Under the pieces are notes generated by a model. That model did not search any database. It saw only the letters and a program-made list of their open reading frames with translations, and had not been told where the DNA came from. DNA of 64,000 bases from Pseudomonas sp. CBZ-4. Lineage in GTDB: Bacteria > Pseudomonadota > Gammaproteobacteria > Pseudomonadales > Pseudomonadaceae. The translations under genes were made by a program, and so were the position numbers. Of this stretch, positions 46,957 to 55,917 are shown piece by piece (within the stretch, counting starts at the first letter, position 1; each line of letters starts with the position of its first letter). The stretch lies in assembly GCF_000346755.1 (NCBI RefSeq), contig NZ_ANNV01000164.1:218565-282564 (forward strand), written 5' to 3'.

Positions 46957-47553
46957 TCAGCGCGCGGTAAGGTTTTGCCAACAGGGTATGCCGAATTGGT
47001 CGAGCAGTTGCGCGGTTTCGCACACCGGCAGGCCTACCACGGCGGAATAGCTGCCATTGAGCCCGGCGACAAACACCGATCCAAGCCCTTGAATAGCATA
47101 GCCGCCCGCCTTGTCCTGGGGTTCGCCACTGTGCCAGTAGGTTGTAGCTTCCTCGACAGTAATAGCGCGAAAACGTACACGACTGCTTACACAAACGGTT
47201 TCACAACGCGCGCCGTCGGTGAGCGCAATGGCGGTGAGGACTTCATGTTCGCGCCCCGCCAGGGCCATCAACATCGCCAGGGCGTCCGCCTGATCCACCG
47301 GTTTGCCGAGGATATTGCCGTCCACGATCACCGCCGTGTCGGCGCCCAGCACGCAGGCGCCGGTGGTAGTTTCGAGCGCAGCCAAACCCGCCGCTGCCTT
47401 GCCGCTCGCAAGGCGCTCGACGTAGGAAACGGCGGATTCATTTATAAGAGGGGTTTCATCAATGGCGGCGCTGACAGGGGTGAAAGGCACCCCGATCTGG
47501 CTCAGCAGTTCACGCCGCCTCGGAGAGCCCGAGGCCAGATATAGCGAATTCAT
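46957..47553 (-). CDS. maf: Maf-family nucleoside triphosphate pyrophosphatase (YhdE type)
   Basis: A 198-residue house-cleaning pyrophosphatase, likely for dTTP/UTP and modified nucleotides. The Maf signature LYLASGSPRRRELL is at the N-terminus and the conserved Asp in CVLGADTAVIVDG is near 70. ATG 47553 matches the family start MNSLYLASGSP. Between mreD and rng, as in the conserved mre operon. Confidence 0.94.
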   Translation of the reverse strand: MNSLYLASGSPRRRELLSQIGVPFTPVSAAIDETPLINESAVSYVERLASGKAAAGLAALETTTGACVLGADTAVIVDGNILGKPVDQADALAMLMALAGREHEVLTAIALTDGARCETVCVSSRVRFRAITVEEATTYWHSGEPQDKAGGYAIQGLGSVFVAGLNGSYSAVVGLPVCETAQLLDQFGIPCWQNLTAR

Positions 47554-47603
47554 GCAGACTCTCCCTGTAGGGCTCGATAACCAGGCAGAGCCTCGCAATC
47601 CAT

Positions 47604-48092
47604 TCAATTGATTTTATAGCGACGACGTAACCCACGCAGGCCAAAACTGATCCATGGCCACAGCAGGGCACTCACCAACGCCGGCAACACCAGCGCCAGG
47701 GTTGGCTGGCGATTGCCGGTCAAGGCACTGAGCCACAGTTGAACAAGCTGCGCCAGGCCAAAGATCACCAGGATCACCAGGCACTGCTGCCACATCGGGA
47801 ACATACGCAAACGTTGCTGCAACGACAGCACCAGGAACGTGATCAGCGTGAGAATCAACGCGTTCTGGCCCAGCAAGGTGCCATACAGCACATCTTCCGC
47901 CAAGCCCAGAAACAGCGCGGTGACCATGCCGATCTTATGCGGCAGGTTCAACGCCCAGAAGGCCAGCAGCAATGCCAGCCACAACGGGCGCAGGATTTCC
48001 ATGAATTGCGGCAAGGGTGAAACGCTGAGCAGCAAGCCGACCGCGAAGGTCAGCCAGACGATCCAGCCATTGCGCGAATGAGTACCGGCCAT
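47604..48092 (-). CDS. mreD: Rod shape-determining protein MreD
   Basis: A 162-residue inner-membrane protein with about five hydrophobic segments (LWLALLLAFWALNLPHKIG..., EDVLYGTLLGQNAL). Works with MreB and MreC in the elongasome. Its start overlaps the mreC stop (the bases are shared at 48092). Confidence 0.93.
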   Translation of the reverse strand: MAGTHSRNGWIVWLTFAVGLLLSVSPLPQFMEILRPLWLALLLAFWALNLPHKIGMVTALFLGLAEDVLYGTLLGQNALILTLITFLVLSLQQRLRMFPMWQQCLVILVIFGLAQLVQLWLSALTGNRQPTLALVLPALVSALLWPWISFGLRGLRRRYKIN

Positions 48093-49222
48093 TATTCCTC
48101 CCTCTGCCGCGTGGTTGCCGGAGCCGTTGCCGCTGGGCGGGCAACCGGGGCAGCAGCAGGCGGTTTAGTCGCCGGTGTTGCTGTGGCAGGCGTTGAAGCC
48201 GGTGGCTTGGTGGCCGCTGGTTTGACCGGATGCGCAGCCGGCTTGACTGGCGTCGCAACAGGCGCGGGAACGGGCGCAGGTGTGGCTGGTGTGGCAGCGG
48301 CAGGCTTGGGCACGGTTGCCGGGACAATCGGCGCGGCGCCGTTCTGCTTGTCTTCTGCTTCCTGGGCCTGGGCGGCCTCATTGGCGCGCTCTTCCGGCGT
48401 GCGATTGTCGCTGAACACCAGCAGCAGGTAGCGGCTGCGGTTCAGGGCGGCCGTCGGCACGGCGCGAACGATGGCAAACGGCTGGCCGGAATCGTGGATC
48501 ACTTCCTTGACCGTCGCGACCGGATAACCCGCCGGGAACCGCTGACCCAGGCCGGAGCTGACCAGCAGGTCGCCCTCCTTGATATCCGCGGTATCGGCCA
48601 CATGGCGCAATTCCAGGCGCTCAGGGTTGCCGGTACCACTGGCAATCGCACGCAAGCCGTTACGGTTGACCTGCACCGGAATGCTGTGGGTCGTGTCCGT
48701 CAGCAACAATACCCGCGACGTGTAGGGCATCAACTCGACCACCTGGCCCATAAGGCCGCGGGCGTCGAGCACCGGCTGGCCAAGGACCACACCGTCGCGC
48801 TCACCCTTGTTGATGATGATGCGATGGGTGAAGGGGTTGGGGTCCATGCCGATCAACTCGGCGACTTCGACCTTCTCGTTGACCAGCGCAGAAGAGTTGA
48901 GCAACTCGCGCAGCCGAACGTTCTGCTCGGTGAGGGCCGCGAGCTTTTGCATGCGCCCCTGCAACAGCAGGTTTTCAGTCTTGAGTTTTTCGTTCTCGGC
49001 GACCAGTTCGGTGCGGCTGCCAAATTGGCTGGCCACGCCCTGGTAGAGACGTTGCGGCAGGTCGGTGATCCAGTAGGTCTGCATCAACACCAGCGACATC
49101 TGGCTGCGCACGGGCTTGAGCAGTGCAAAGCGGGCATCGACCACCATCAGCGCGACCGAAAGCACGACCAGCACCAGCAGGCGCACGCCCAATGAGGGGC
49201 CTTTGGCAAAAAGCGGTTTAAT
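48092..49222 (-). CDS. mreC: Rod shape-determining protein MreC, apparent ATT start
   Basis: A bitopic protein of about 376 residues: an N-terminal membrane helix (VRLLVLVVLSVALMVVDA), a coiled coil (TELVAENEKLKTENLLLQGR), the MreC beta domains, and a C-terminal tail of about 80 residues made of Ala, Pro, Thr, Val and Lys. The expected N-terminus IKPLFAKGPSLGVRLL is encoded, but the codon before IKP is CTT and the only candidate start is ATT at 49222, eight bases after GGAGG. The next usable codon, TTG 49192, has no ribosome site. MreC links MreB to the wall synthesis enzymes. Confidence 0.9.
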   Translation of the reverse strand: MKPLFAKGPSLGVRLLVLVVLSVALMVVDARFALLKPVRSQMSLVLMQTYWITDLPQRLYQGVASQFGSRTELVAENEKLKTENLLLQGRMQKLAALTEQNVRLRELLNSSALVNEKVEVAELIGMDPNPFTHRIIINKGERDGVVLGQPVLDARGLMGQVVELMPYTSRVLLLTDTTHSIPVQVNRNGLRAIASGTGNPERLELRHVADTADIKEGDLLVSSGLGQRFPAGYPVATVKEVIHDSGQPFAIVRAVPTAALNRSRYLLLVFSDNRTPEERANEAAQAQEAEDKQNGAAPIVPATVPKPAAATPATPAPVPAPVATPVKPAAHPVKPAATKPPASTPATATPATKPPAAAPVARPAATAPATTRQREE

Positions 49223-49302
49223 AAGCCGCTCCTCCCAGGCAAATGTTTTCTTTATTCATACGGCTTCTAACCGGCCTGGATGCAGATTGAAGAAGATAAA
49301 CG

Positions 49303-49336
49303 CCAACAGGCAGCACTGCAAAGTGCTGCCTGTTGG
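49303..49336 (-). terminator. Perfect 15-bp hairpin between mreB and mreC
   Basis: CCAACAGGCAGCACT, loop GCAA, AGTGCTGCCTGTTGG. On the minus strand it follows the mreB stop by 25 bases and is followed by GCGTTTATCTTCTTC, which is T-rich but not a clean U-run. It may act as a partial terminator or attenuator that sets MreB above MreC/MreD, or stabilise the mreB mRNA. Confidence 0.65.
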
Positions 49337-49361
49337 CCAAGCCTGTACCGCTCAACCCAGC

Positions 49362-50399
49362 TTATTCGCTGGAGAGCAGGTCCATGGTGTGTTTATCCAT
49401 CATTTCCAGTGCACGACCACCGCCACGGGCTACGCAGGTCAGCGGGTCTTCGGCGACGATCACCGGCAGGCCAGTCTCTTGGGCCAGCAGCTTGTCGAGG
49501 TCGCGCAGCAAGGCGCCACCACCGGTCAGCACCAGGCCACGCTCGGCGATGTCGGACGCCAGTTCCGGCGGCGATTGCTCCAGGGCGCTCTTCACAGCCT
49601 GAACGATAGTAGCCAGGGACTCTTGCAGAGCTTCCAGCACTTCATTGGAGTTCAGGGTGAAGGCACGTGGAACGCCTTCGGCCAGGTTGCGACCGCGAAC
49701 ATCGACTTCGCGCACTTCGCCGCCTGGGTAAGCGGTACCGATTTCCTGCTTGATGCGCTCTGCGGTGGATTCACCGATCAGGCTGCCGTAGTTGCGACGC
49801 ACATAAGTGATGATCGCTTCGTCGAAACGGTCGCCGCCCACGCGTACGGATTCGGCATACACCACACCGTTCAGGGAGATCAGGGCGATTTCAGTGGTAC
49901 CACCACCGATATCCACCACCATCGAACCGCGCGCTTCTTCAACTGGCAGACCGGCACCGATCGCAGCAGCCATTGGCTCTTCGATCAGGAACACTTCACG
50001 GGCACCGGCGCCAAGGGCCGATTCACGGATGGCACGACGCTCCACCTGGGTGGATTTGCATGGAACGCAGATCAGCACACGAGGGCTGGGCTGCAGGAAA
50101 CTGTTTTCGTGAACCTTGTTGATGAAGTACTGCAGCATCTTCTCGCAGACGCTGAAGTCGGCGATCACGCCGTCTTTCATCGGACGAATGGCAGCAATAT
50201 TGCCTGGTGTACGGCCGAGCATGCGCTTGGCCTCGGTGCCGACGGCAACGACACTTTTCTGATTACCATGGGTCCGAATGGCCACAACCGATGGCTCATT
50301 CAGAACGATACCGCGCTCGCGCACGTAAATAAGGGTGTTGGCAGTGCCCAGGTCAATGGAAAGATCGCTGGAAAACATGCCACGCAGTTTCTTGAACAT
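49362..50399 (-). CDS. mreB: Rod shape-determining protein MreB
   Basis: A 345-residue actin-like ATPase. ATP-binding motifs are LSIDLGTANTLIY (residues ~14-26), VVDIGGGTTEIA (near 160) and VLTGGGALLRDLD (near 288). It forms membrane filaments that guide lateral wall growth. Head of mreB-mreC-mreD-maf-rng; divergent from gatC across about 210 bases. Confidence 0.98.
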   Translation of the reverse strand: MFKKLRGMFSSDLSIDLGTANTLIYVRERGIVLNEPSVVAIRTHGNQKSVVAVGTEAKRMLGRTPGNIAAIRPMKDGVIADFSVCEKMLQYFINKVHENSFLQPSPRVLICVPCKSTQVERRAIRESALGAGAREVFLIEEPMAAAIGAGLPVEEARGSMVVDIGGGTTEIALISLNGVVYAESVRVGGDRFDEAIITYVRRNYGSLIGESTAERIKQEIGTAYPGGEVREVDVRGRNLAEGVPRAFTLNSNEVLEALQESLATIVQAVKSALEQSPPELASDIAERGLVLTGGGALLRDLDKLLAQETGLPVIVAEDPLTCVARGGGRALEMMDKHTMDLLSSE

Positions 50400-50609
50400 G
50401 GGGAAAGGACCCTAGGCAACGCGTGGGTAAAAAAGTGCGGCAAACTCTAACAACGACAGGGATTTTGGGCAAGGCGCCAATGTGCTAAATTGGCCGACTT
50501 TCTACGCACCAACCCCCACAATCGCGGCCATATGACCGTAGAAATGCGGTAGTGTTCCGACAATCTAACACACGGACGCCCTCCGTTCTGTTTTCCACTG
50601 GAGAATCCC

Positions 50610-50897
50610 ATGGCGCTTGACCGCTCCGACGTGGAAAAAATCGCTCACCTCGCCCACCTGGGCCTGGCTGAAGCCGATCTTCCACCGATTACCGCAGCCC
50701 TGAACAGCATTCTCGGGCTGGTTGACCAAATGCAGGCCGTGAATACCGACGGCATCGAGCCCCTGGCGCACCCGCTGGAAGCCAGCCAGCGCCTGCGCGC
50801 AGACGTCGTAACAGAAAGTAATAATCGCGAGGCCTACCAGTCCATCGCGCCAGCGGTCGAAAACGGCCTGTACCTGGTTCCGAAAGTCATCGACTAA
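50610..50897 (+). CDS. gatC: Asp/Glu-tRNA amidotransferase subunit C
   Basis: A 95-residue subunit (MALDRSDVEKIAHLAHLGL..., ending LYLVPKVID) that stabilises GatA on GatB. GGAG lies 7 bases before ATG. First gene of gatCAB, which makes Gln-tRNA and/or Asn-tRNA from the mischarged forms. Confidence 0.96.
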   Translation: MALDRSDVEKIAHLAHLGLAEADLPPITAALNSILGLVDQMQAVNTDGIEPLAHPLEASQRLRADVVTESNNREAYQSIAPAVENGLYLVPKVID

Positions 50898-50913
50898 AGG
50901 GAAAGAGCCTTTC

Positions 50914-52365
50914 ATGCATCACATGACTCTGGCCGAGATCGCCCGCGGTCTCGCCGACAAAAAGTTTTCTTCCGAAGAGCTGACCAAGACCCTGCTGGCG
51001 CGTATCGCCGAGCACGATCCCAAGGTCAACAGCTTCATCAGCCTCACCGAAGAACTGGCCCTGAGCCAGGCCAAGGCCGCCGACGTACGTCGCGCCAACG
51101 GTGAAAAAGGCGCGTTGCTGGGTGCTCCCATTGCCCACAAGGATTTGTTCTGCACCCAGGGCATTCGCACCAGCTGCGGCTCGAAGATGCTCGACAACTT
51201 CAAGGCGCCCTACGACGCCACCGTGGTGTCCAAGCTGGCTGCCGCCGGGGCCGTGACCCTGGGCAAGACCAACATGGACGAATTCGCCATGGGTTCGGCC
51301 AACGAATCGAGCTACTACGGCGCGGTGAAAAACCCATGGAACCTGGAGCACGTACCGGGCGGTTCGTCCGGTGGTTCGGCTGCAGCCGTGGCGGCGCGCT
51401 TCCTGCCGGCGGCCACCGCCACCGACACTGGCGGCTCGATCCGCCAGCCAGCGGCGTTCACCAACCTCACCGGCCTGAAGCCGACCTACGGTCGCGTTTC
51501 CCGTTGGGGCATGATCGCCTACGCGTCCAGCCTCGATCAGGGCGGCCCGTTGGCACGCACTGCGGAAGACTGCGCGATTCTGTTACAAGGCATGGCCGGG
51601 TTCGACAAACAGGACTCCACCAGCATCGATGAGCCGGTGCCGGACTACAGCGCCAGCCTCAACACCTCGATCAAGGGCCTGCGCATCGGCGTGCCGAAGG
51701 AATACTTCAGCGCCGGTCTCGACCCACGCATCGCCGAACTGGTGCACAACAGCGTCAAGGAGCTGGAAAAGCTCGGCGCCGTGATCAAGGAAATCAGCCT
51801 GCCGAACAATCAGCACGCGATTCCGGCCTACTACGTGATCGCGCCGGCAGAGGCCTCCTCCAACCTGTCGCGTTTCGACGGCGTGCGTTTCGGCTACCGC
51901 TGCGAAAACCCGAAAGACCTCACCGACCTGTACAAGCGCTCCCGTGGCGAAGGCTTCGGTGCCGAAGTACAACGCCGCATCATGGTCGGTGCCTACGCCC
52001 TGTCGGCCGGCTACTACGACGCGTACTACCTCAAGGCGCAAAAAATCCGTCGCCTGGTGAAGAACGACTTCATGGCGGCCTTTGAAGAAGTCGACGTGAT
52101 CCTCGGCCCAACCACGCCAAACCCGGCCTGGAAGCTTGGCGCCAAGAATGGCGACCCGGTGGCTGCGTACCTCGAAGACCTGTACACCATCACCGCCAAC
52201 CTCGCGGGCCTGCCGGGCTTGTCCATGCCTGCCGGTTTCGTCGATGGCCTGCCGGTGGGCGTGCAATTGCTCGCCCCGTATTTCCAGGAAGGCCGCCTGC
52301 TCAATGTGGCGCACCAGTACCAGTTGCACACCGACTGGCACACCCGCACCCCTACCGGCTTCTGA
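50914..52365 (+). CDS. gatA: Asp/Glu-tRNA amidotransferase subunit A
   Basis: A 483-residue amidase-signature protein that releases ammonia from glutamine. The Ser-cisSer-Lys triad is visible: Lys76 in APIAHKD, and two serines in VPGGSSGGSAAAVAA and TDTGGSIRQPAAF. Start ATG 50914 (MHHMTLAEIARGL) with GGGAAAG upstream. Ends 10 bases before gatB. Confidence 0.97.
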   Translation: MHHMTLAEIARGLADKKFSSEELTKTLLARIAEHDPKVNSFISLTEELALSQAKAADVRRANGEKGALLGAPIAHKDLFCTQGIRTSCGSKMLDNFKAPYDATVVSKLAAAGAVTLGKTNMDEFAMGSANESSYYGAVKNPWNLEHVPGGSSGGSAAAVAARFLPAATATDTGGSIRQPAAFTNLTGLKPTYGRVSRWGMIAYASSLDQGGPLARTAEDCAILLQGMAGFDKQDSTSIDEPVPDYSASLNTSIKGLRIGVPKEYFSAGLDPRIAELVHNSVKELEKLGAVIKEISLPNNQHAIPAYYVIAPAEASSNLSRFDGVRFGYRCENPKDLTDLYKRSRGEGFGAEVQRRIMVGAYALSAGYYDAYYLKAQKIRRLVKNDFMAAFEEVDVILGPTTPNPAWKLGAKNGDPVAAYLEDLYTITANLAGLPGLSMPAGFVDGLPVGVQLLAPYFQEGRLLNVAHQYQLHTDWHTRTPTGF

Positions 52366-52375
52366 GGAGAACACT

Positions 52376-53821
52376 ATGCAATGGGAAGTCGTGATCGGGC
52401 TGGAGATTCATACCCAGCTCGCCACCCAATCGAAGATTTTCTCCGGTAGCGCCACCACGTTCGGCTCCGAGCCCAACACCCAGGCCAGCCTGGTCGACCT
52501 GGGCATGCCCGGCGTCTTGCCGGTGCTGAACCAGGAAGCGGTGCGCATGGCGGTGATGTTCGGCCTGGCGATTGACGCCGAGATCGGCCAGCACAACGTG
52601 TTCGCGCGCAAGAACTACTTCTACCCGGACCTGCCCAAGGGCTACCAGATCAGCCAGATGGAACTGCCGATCGTCGGCAAGGGCCACCTGGACATCCCCC
52701 TGGAAGACGGCACCATCAAGCGCGTCGGCGTGACCCGCGCGCACCTGGAAGAAGATGCCGGCAAGAGCCTGCATGAAGAATTCCCGGGCGCCACCGGTAT
52801 CGACCTCAACCGTGCCGGCACGCCGCTGCTGGAAATCGTTTCCGAGCCGGACATGCGCAGCGCCAAGGAAGCCGTGGCCTACGTCAAGACCATCCACGCG
52901 CTGGTGCGCTACCTGGGCATCTGCGACGGCAACATGGCCGAAGGTTCGCTGCGTTGCGACTGCAACGTGTCGATCCGTCCAAAGGGCCAGGCCGAGTACG
53001 GCACCCGCTGCGAGATCAAGAACGTCAACTCGTTCCGCTTCATCGAGAAGGCGATCAACAGCGAAGTGCGTCGCCAGATCGAACTGATCGAAGACGGCGG
53101 CAAGGTCATCCAGCAGACCCGCCTGTACGACCCGAACAAAGACGAAACCCGCGCCATGCGCAGCAAGGAGGAAGCCAACGACTACCGTTACTTCCCCGAC
53201 CCGGACCTGTTGCCGGTGGTTATCGAGGACTCGTTCCTCAATGACGTGCGCGCCACCCTGCCGGAATTGCCGCAGCAGAAACGCGAGCGCTTCCAGGAGC
53301 AGTTCGGCCTGTCGGTCTACGATGCCAGCGTCCTGGCCTCCAGCCGCGAACAAGCCAACTACTTCGAAAAAGTCGTGAGCATTGCCGGTGACGCCAAGCT
53401 GGCGGCCAACTGGGTGATGGTTGAGCTGGGCAGCCTGTTGAATAAACAGGGCCTGGAAATCGACGAAGCCCCGGTCACGGCCGAGCAACTGGGCGGCATG
53501 CTGCTGCGTATCAAGGACAACACCATCTCCGGCAAGATCGCCAAGACCGTGTTCGAAGCCATGGCCGCAGGCGAAGGCAACGCTGACGAGATCATCGACA
53601 AGCGCGGCCTCAAGCAAGTCACCGACAGCGGCGCGATCTCGGCCGTGCTGGATGAAATGCTCGCGGCCAACGCCGAGCAGGTCGAGCAATACCGCGCGGC
53701 CGACGAAGCCAAGCGCGGCAAGATGTTCGGCTTCTTTGTGGGCCAGGCGATGAAAGCCTCCAAAGGCAAGGCCAACCCGCAACAGGTGAACGAATTGCTG
53801 AAAAGCAAGCTCGAAGGCTGA
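52376..53821 (+). CDS. gatB: Asp/Glu-tRNA amidotransferase subunit B
   Basis: A 481-residue subunit that phosphorylates the mischarged aminoacyl-tRNA and transfers the amide. The signature GLEIHTQLATQSKIFS opens the protein, LPKGYQISQ follows near 90, and the C-terminal YqeY-like tail domain is present. ATG 52376 follows GAGGAG. Completes gatCAB. Confidence 0.97.
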   Translation: MQWEVVIGLEIHTQLATQSKIFSGSATTFGSEPNTQASLVDLGMPGVLPVLNQEAVRMAVMFGLAIDAEIGQHNVFARKNYFYPDLPKGYQISQMELPIVGKGHLDIPLEDGTIKRVGVTRAHLEEDAGKSLHEEFPGATGIDLNRAGTPLLEIVSEPDMRSAKEAVAYVKTIHALVRYLGICDGNMAEGSLRCDCNVSIRPKGQAEYGTRCEIKNVNSFRFIEKAINSEVRRQIELIEDGGKVIQQTRLYDPNKDETRAMRSKEEANDYRYFPDPDLLPVVIEDSFLNDVRATLPELPQQKRERFQEQFGLSVYDASVLASSREQANYFEKVVSIAGDAKLAANWVMVELGSLLNKQGLEIDEAPVTAEQLGGMLLRIKDNTISGKIAKTVFEAMAAGEGNADEIIDKRGLKQVTDSGAISAVLDEMLAANAEQVEQYRAADEAKRGKMFGFFVGQAMKASKGKANPQQVNELLKSKLEG

Positions 53822-53842
53822 GCACATGTAGGACCCGGCTTC

Positions 53843-53915
53843 TGTGGGAGCCGGGCTTGCCCGCGATAGCGGTGTGTCAGCCACCACCGCCATCGCAGGC
53901 AAGCCAGCTCCCACA
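53843..53915. repeat. REP doublet (REPIN) plus decayed fragment
   Basis: Inverted units TGTGGGAGCCGGGCTTGCCC and GCAGGCAAGCCAGCTCCCACA with a short loop. A further fragment CAGTTCCCACATTTG follows at 53921-53935. Confidence 0.87.
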
Positions 53916-53952
53916 TTAGCCAGTTCCCACATTTGATACGGGGATACCTTGC

Positions 53953-54324
53953 ATGAAGCGTCTACTCGGCCTCCTGGCTCTTTTTTCCCTGTTGACCGGC
54001 TGCGCCAGCGGCCTCGTCAACCCCAACGGCTACGACGAAACCGGCACCGCTTCCTATTACGGCGCCAAGCACCACGGCAAAAAAACCGCCAGCGGTGAAC
54101 CCTTCAACCAGAACGCCCTGACCGCCGCCCACCGGCAATTGCCGTTCGGCACCCAGGTCAAGGTGACCAACCTCGCCAACGACAAATCCGTAGTGGTGCG
54201 CATCAATGATCGCGGCCCGCATACCCGTGGGCGCTTGATCGACCTTTCCCGCAAGGCTGCCGAGCAGCTCGGCATGCTCAGCAGCGGCACCGCGCGGGTG
54301 CGCGTGCAAGCGCTGAGCAACTGA
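53953..54324 (+). CDS. rlpA: RlpA-like lytic transglycosylase, short lipoprotein
   Basis: A 123-residue lipoprotein with lipobox LLTGC (Cys17) and a double-psi beta-barrel domain: TGTASYYGAKHHGKKTASGE, then TAAHRQLPFGTQVKVTNL, then INDRGPHTRGRLIDLS. The Glu, His and Asp equivalent to the catalytic set of P. aeruginosa RlpA are present. It lacks the SPOR domain that targets full-length RlpA to the septum, so it is probably a paralogue of the main RlpA. Predicted to cut glycan strands without stem peptides. Confidence 0.85.
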   Translation: MKRLLGLLALFSLLTGCASGLVNPNGYDETGTASYYGAKHHGKKTASGEPFNQNALTAAHRQLPFGTQVKVTNLANDKSVVVRINDRGPHTRGRLIDLSRKAAEQLGMLSSGTARVRVQALSN

Positions 54325-54339
54325 CACGGAGCCCTGGCC

Positions 54340-55428
54340 ATTTTCGGATTAACTGCCCTCTCGCCCTGGAGCCTGCTGGAACTGGTCAGCGGCTTGCTGT
54401 TGCTGATCACCGGCGCGGAAATCCTGGTGCGTGCCGCCGTGCGCCTGGCCGCCAGCCTCAAGGTGCGGCCGTTGATCATCGGCTTGACCATCGTCGCCTT
54501 CGGCAGCAGCGCACCGCAGATGACCGTCAGCCTGCAAGCCACCCTGGCCGGCAACACCGATATCGCCGTGGGCAGCGTGATCGGCAGCAGCATCTTCAAC
54601 GTCCTGGTGACCCTGGGCCTGTCGGCGCTGATCATTCCGCTGCGGGTCTCGCGCCAGCTGGTGCGCCTGGATATCCCGGTGATGATCATCGCGGGCTTGC
54701 TGGTGTTTACCCTGGCCGCCAATGAAGCGCTCACGCCCGCCGACGGCTTGCTGCTGCTGGTGGCCCTGCTCGCTTACCTCGGCGTGTTGCACTACCAGAC
54801 CCGCCACTCCCGCCGCCCGCGCACCCTGGACACGGTGGCCAAGGCACCCTGGCTGAGCAGTGTGCTGCTGTTACTCGGCGGGTTCCTGGTGCTGGTGCTG
54901 GCCGGGCACTTGCTGCTGGGCGCGGCGGTGGATGTGGCCGGCGATCTGGGGCTGTCGGAGCGCGTGATCGGCCTGACGCTGATCGGCGTCGGCACTTCCC
55001 TGCCGTGCCTGGCCACCTCGCTGATCGCCGCCCTGCGCGGCGAACGGGACATCGCCGTGGGCAACGTGATCGGCAGCAACCTGTTCAACCTGCTCGGCGT
55101 GCTGGGATTTACCGCGCTGGTGGCGCCGACGCCGCTGTCGGTCTCGCCCAACGCCCTGGACTTCGACCTGCCGGTGATGCTCGCCGCCTTGGTGTTGTGC
55201 CTGCCGGTGTTCTACACCGGCTACCGCGTGACCCGCGCCGAAGGTCTGGTGCTGCTGGGACTTTATCTGGCGTACGGGCTGCATGTGATGTCGTTCACCA
55301 CCGGCATGCCCCTGGCCACCAAGCTTGAACACCTGATGCTCTATTACGTCCTGCCAGTGCTGGTGGCTTTTCTGTTGTTCAGCACGCTGCGAGCCTGGCG
55401 CCGCCAACAGAAGAGGGAATCGCAATGA
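54340..55428 (+). CDS. Calcium/sodium antiporter (CaCA family, YrbG-like), apparent ATT start
   Basis: A membrane antiporter of about 362 residues with two repeated halves, each carrying the alpha-repeat motif: IVAFGSSAPQMTVSLQA and GVGTSLPCLATSLIAA, with GNVIGSNLFNLLGV and GSVIGSSIFNVLV after each. I use ATT 54340, eight bases after GGAG, because the first membrane helix (SLLELVSGLLLLITGAEILV) begins well before the next usable codon, TTG 54394, which has no ribosome site. Its stop overlaps the next gene's ATG. Confidence 0.85.
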   Translation: MFGLTALSPWSLLELVSGLLLLITGAEILVRAAVRLAASLKVRPLIIGLTIVAFGSSAPQMTVSLQATLAGNTDIAVGSVIGSSIFNVLVTLGLSALIIPLRVSRQLVRLDIPVMIIAGLLVFTLAANEALTPADGLLLLVALLAYLGVLHYQTRHSRRPRTLDTVAKAPWLSSVLLLLGGFLVLVLAGHLLLGAAVDVAGDLGLSERVIGLTLIGVGTSLPCLATSLIAALRGERDIAVGNVIGSNLFNLLGVLGFTALVAPTPLSVSPNALDFDLPVMLAALVLCLPVFYTGYRVTRAEGLVLLGLYLAYGLHVMSFTTGMPLATKLEHLMLYYVLPVLVAFLLFSTLRAWRRQQKRESQ

Positions 55429-55808
55429 CCGATCAGAAGAAGTCCGGGGTTGAGATGCGTCGCCAGGTCATGGGCGATGTGTTCGTTGACCGCGCCCTGG
55501 GCAATGCCACCGCGTTCACCCAGCCGTTGCAGGATTTCGTCAATGAACACGCGTGGGGCGGCGTATGGAATCGCGAAGGCCTGCCGCTGAAGACCCGCAG
55601 CCTGATCACCCTCGCCGCCCTCACTGCACTCAAGTGCCCGCAGGAACTCAAGGGCCACGTGCGCGGCGCGTTGAACAATGGCTGTACCGTGGAGGAAATT
55701 CGCGAGGCGCTGCTGCATTGTGCGGTGTATGCCGGTGTGCCGGCGGCGATTGATGCGTTTCGCGCGGCGCAGGAAGTGATTGAGGCGTATCAGGCGGATC
55801 AGCAGTGA
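55425..55808 (+). CDS. Carboxymuconolactone decarboxylase family protein
   Basis: A 127-residue AhpD/CMD-fold protein. The stretch LITLAALTALKCPQELKGHVRGALNNGCTVEEIREALLH is the CMD core, with a GH pair near residue 70 that resembles PcaC. The CXXC of AhpD-type peroxidases is missing. It may be a PcaC-like decarboxylase, but there are no other protocatechuate genes around it. Overlaps the antiporter by four bases. Confidence 0.82.
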   Translation: MTDQKKSGVEMRRQVMGDVFVDRALGNATAFTQPLQDFVNEHAWGGVWNREGLPLKTRSLITLAALTALKCPQELKGHVRGALNNGCTVEEIREALLHCAVYAGVPAAIDAFRAAQEVIEAYQADQQ

Positions 55809-55818
55809 CTGTCAGATA

Positions 55819-55897
55819 GCTATCGCAGGCAAGCCAGCTCCCACACTTGAATTGTGAACACTTTCAAAATGTGGGAGCTGGCTTGCCTGCGATTGGC
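55819..55897. repeat. REP pair in outward arrangement
   Basis: GCAGGCAAGCCAGCTCCCACA first, then TGTGGGAGCTGGCTTGCCTG, with an AT-rich 24-base spacer, between the CMD-family gene and the AEC transporter gene. Confidence 0.87.
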
Positions 55898-55917
55898 CCT
55901 CACAGACACCACAAAAC

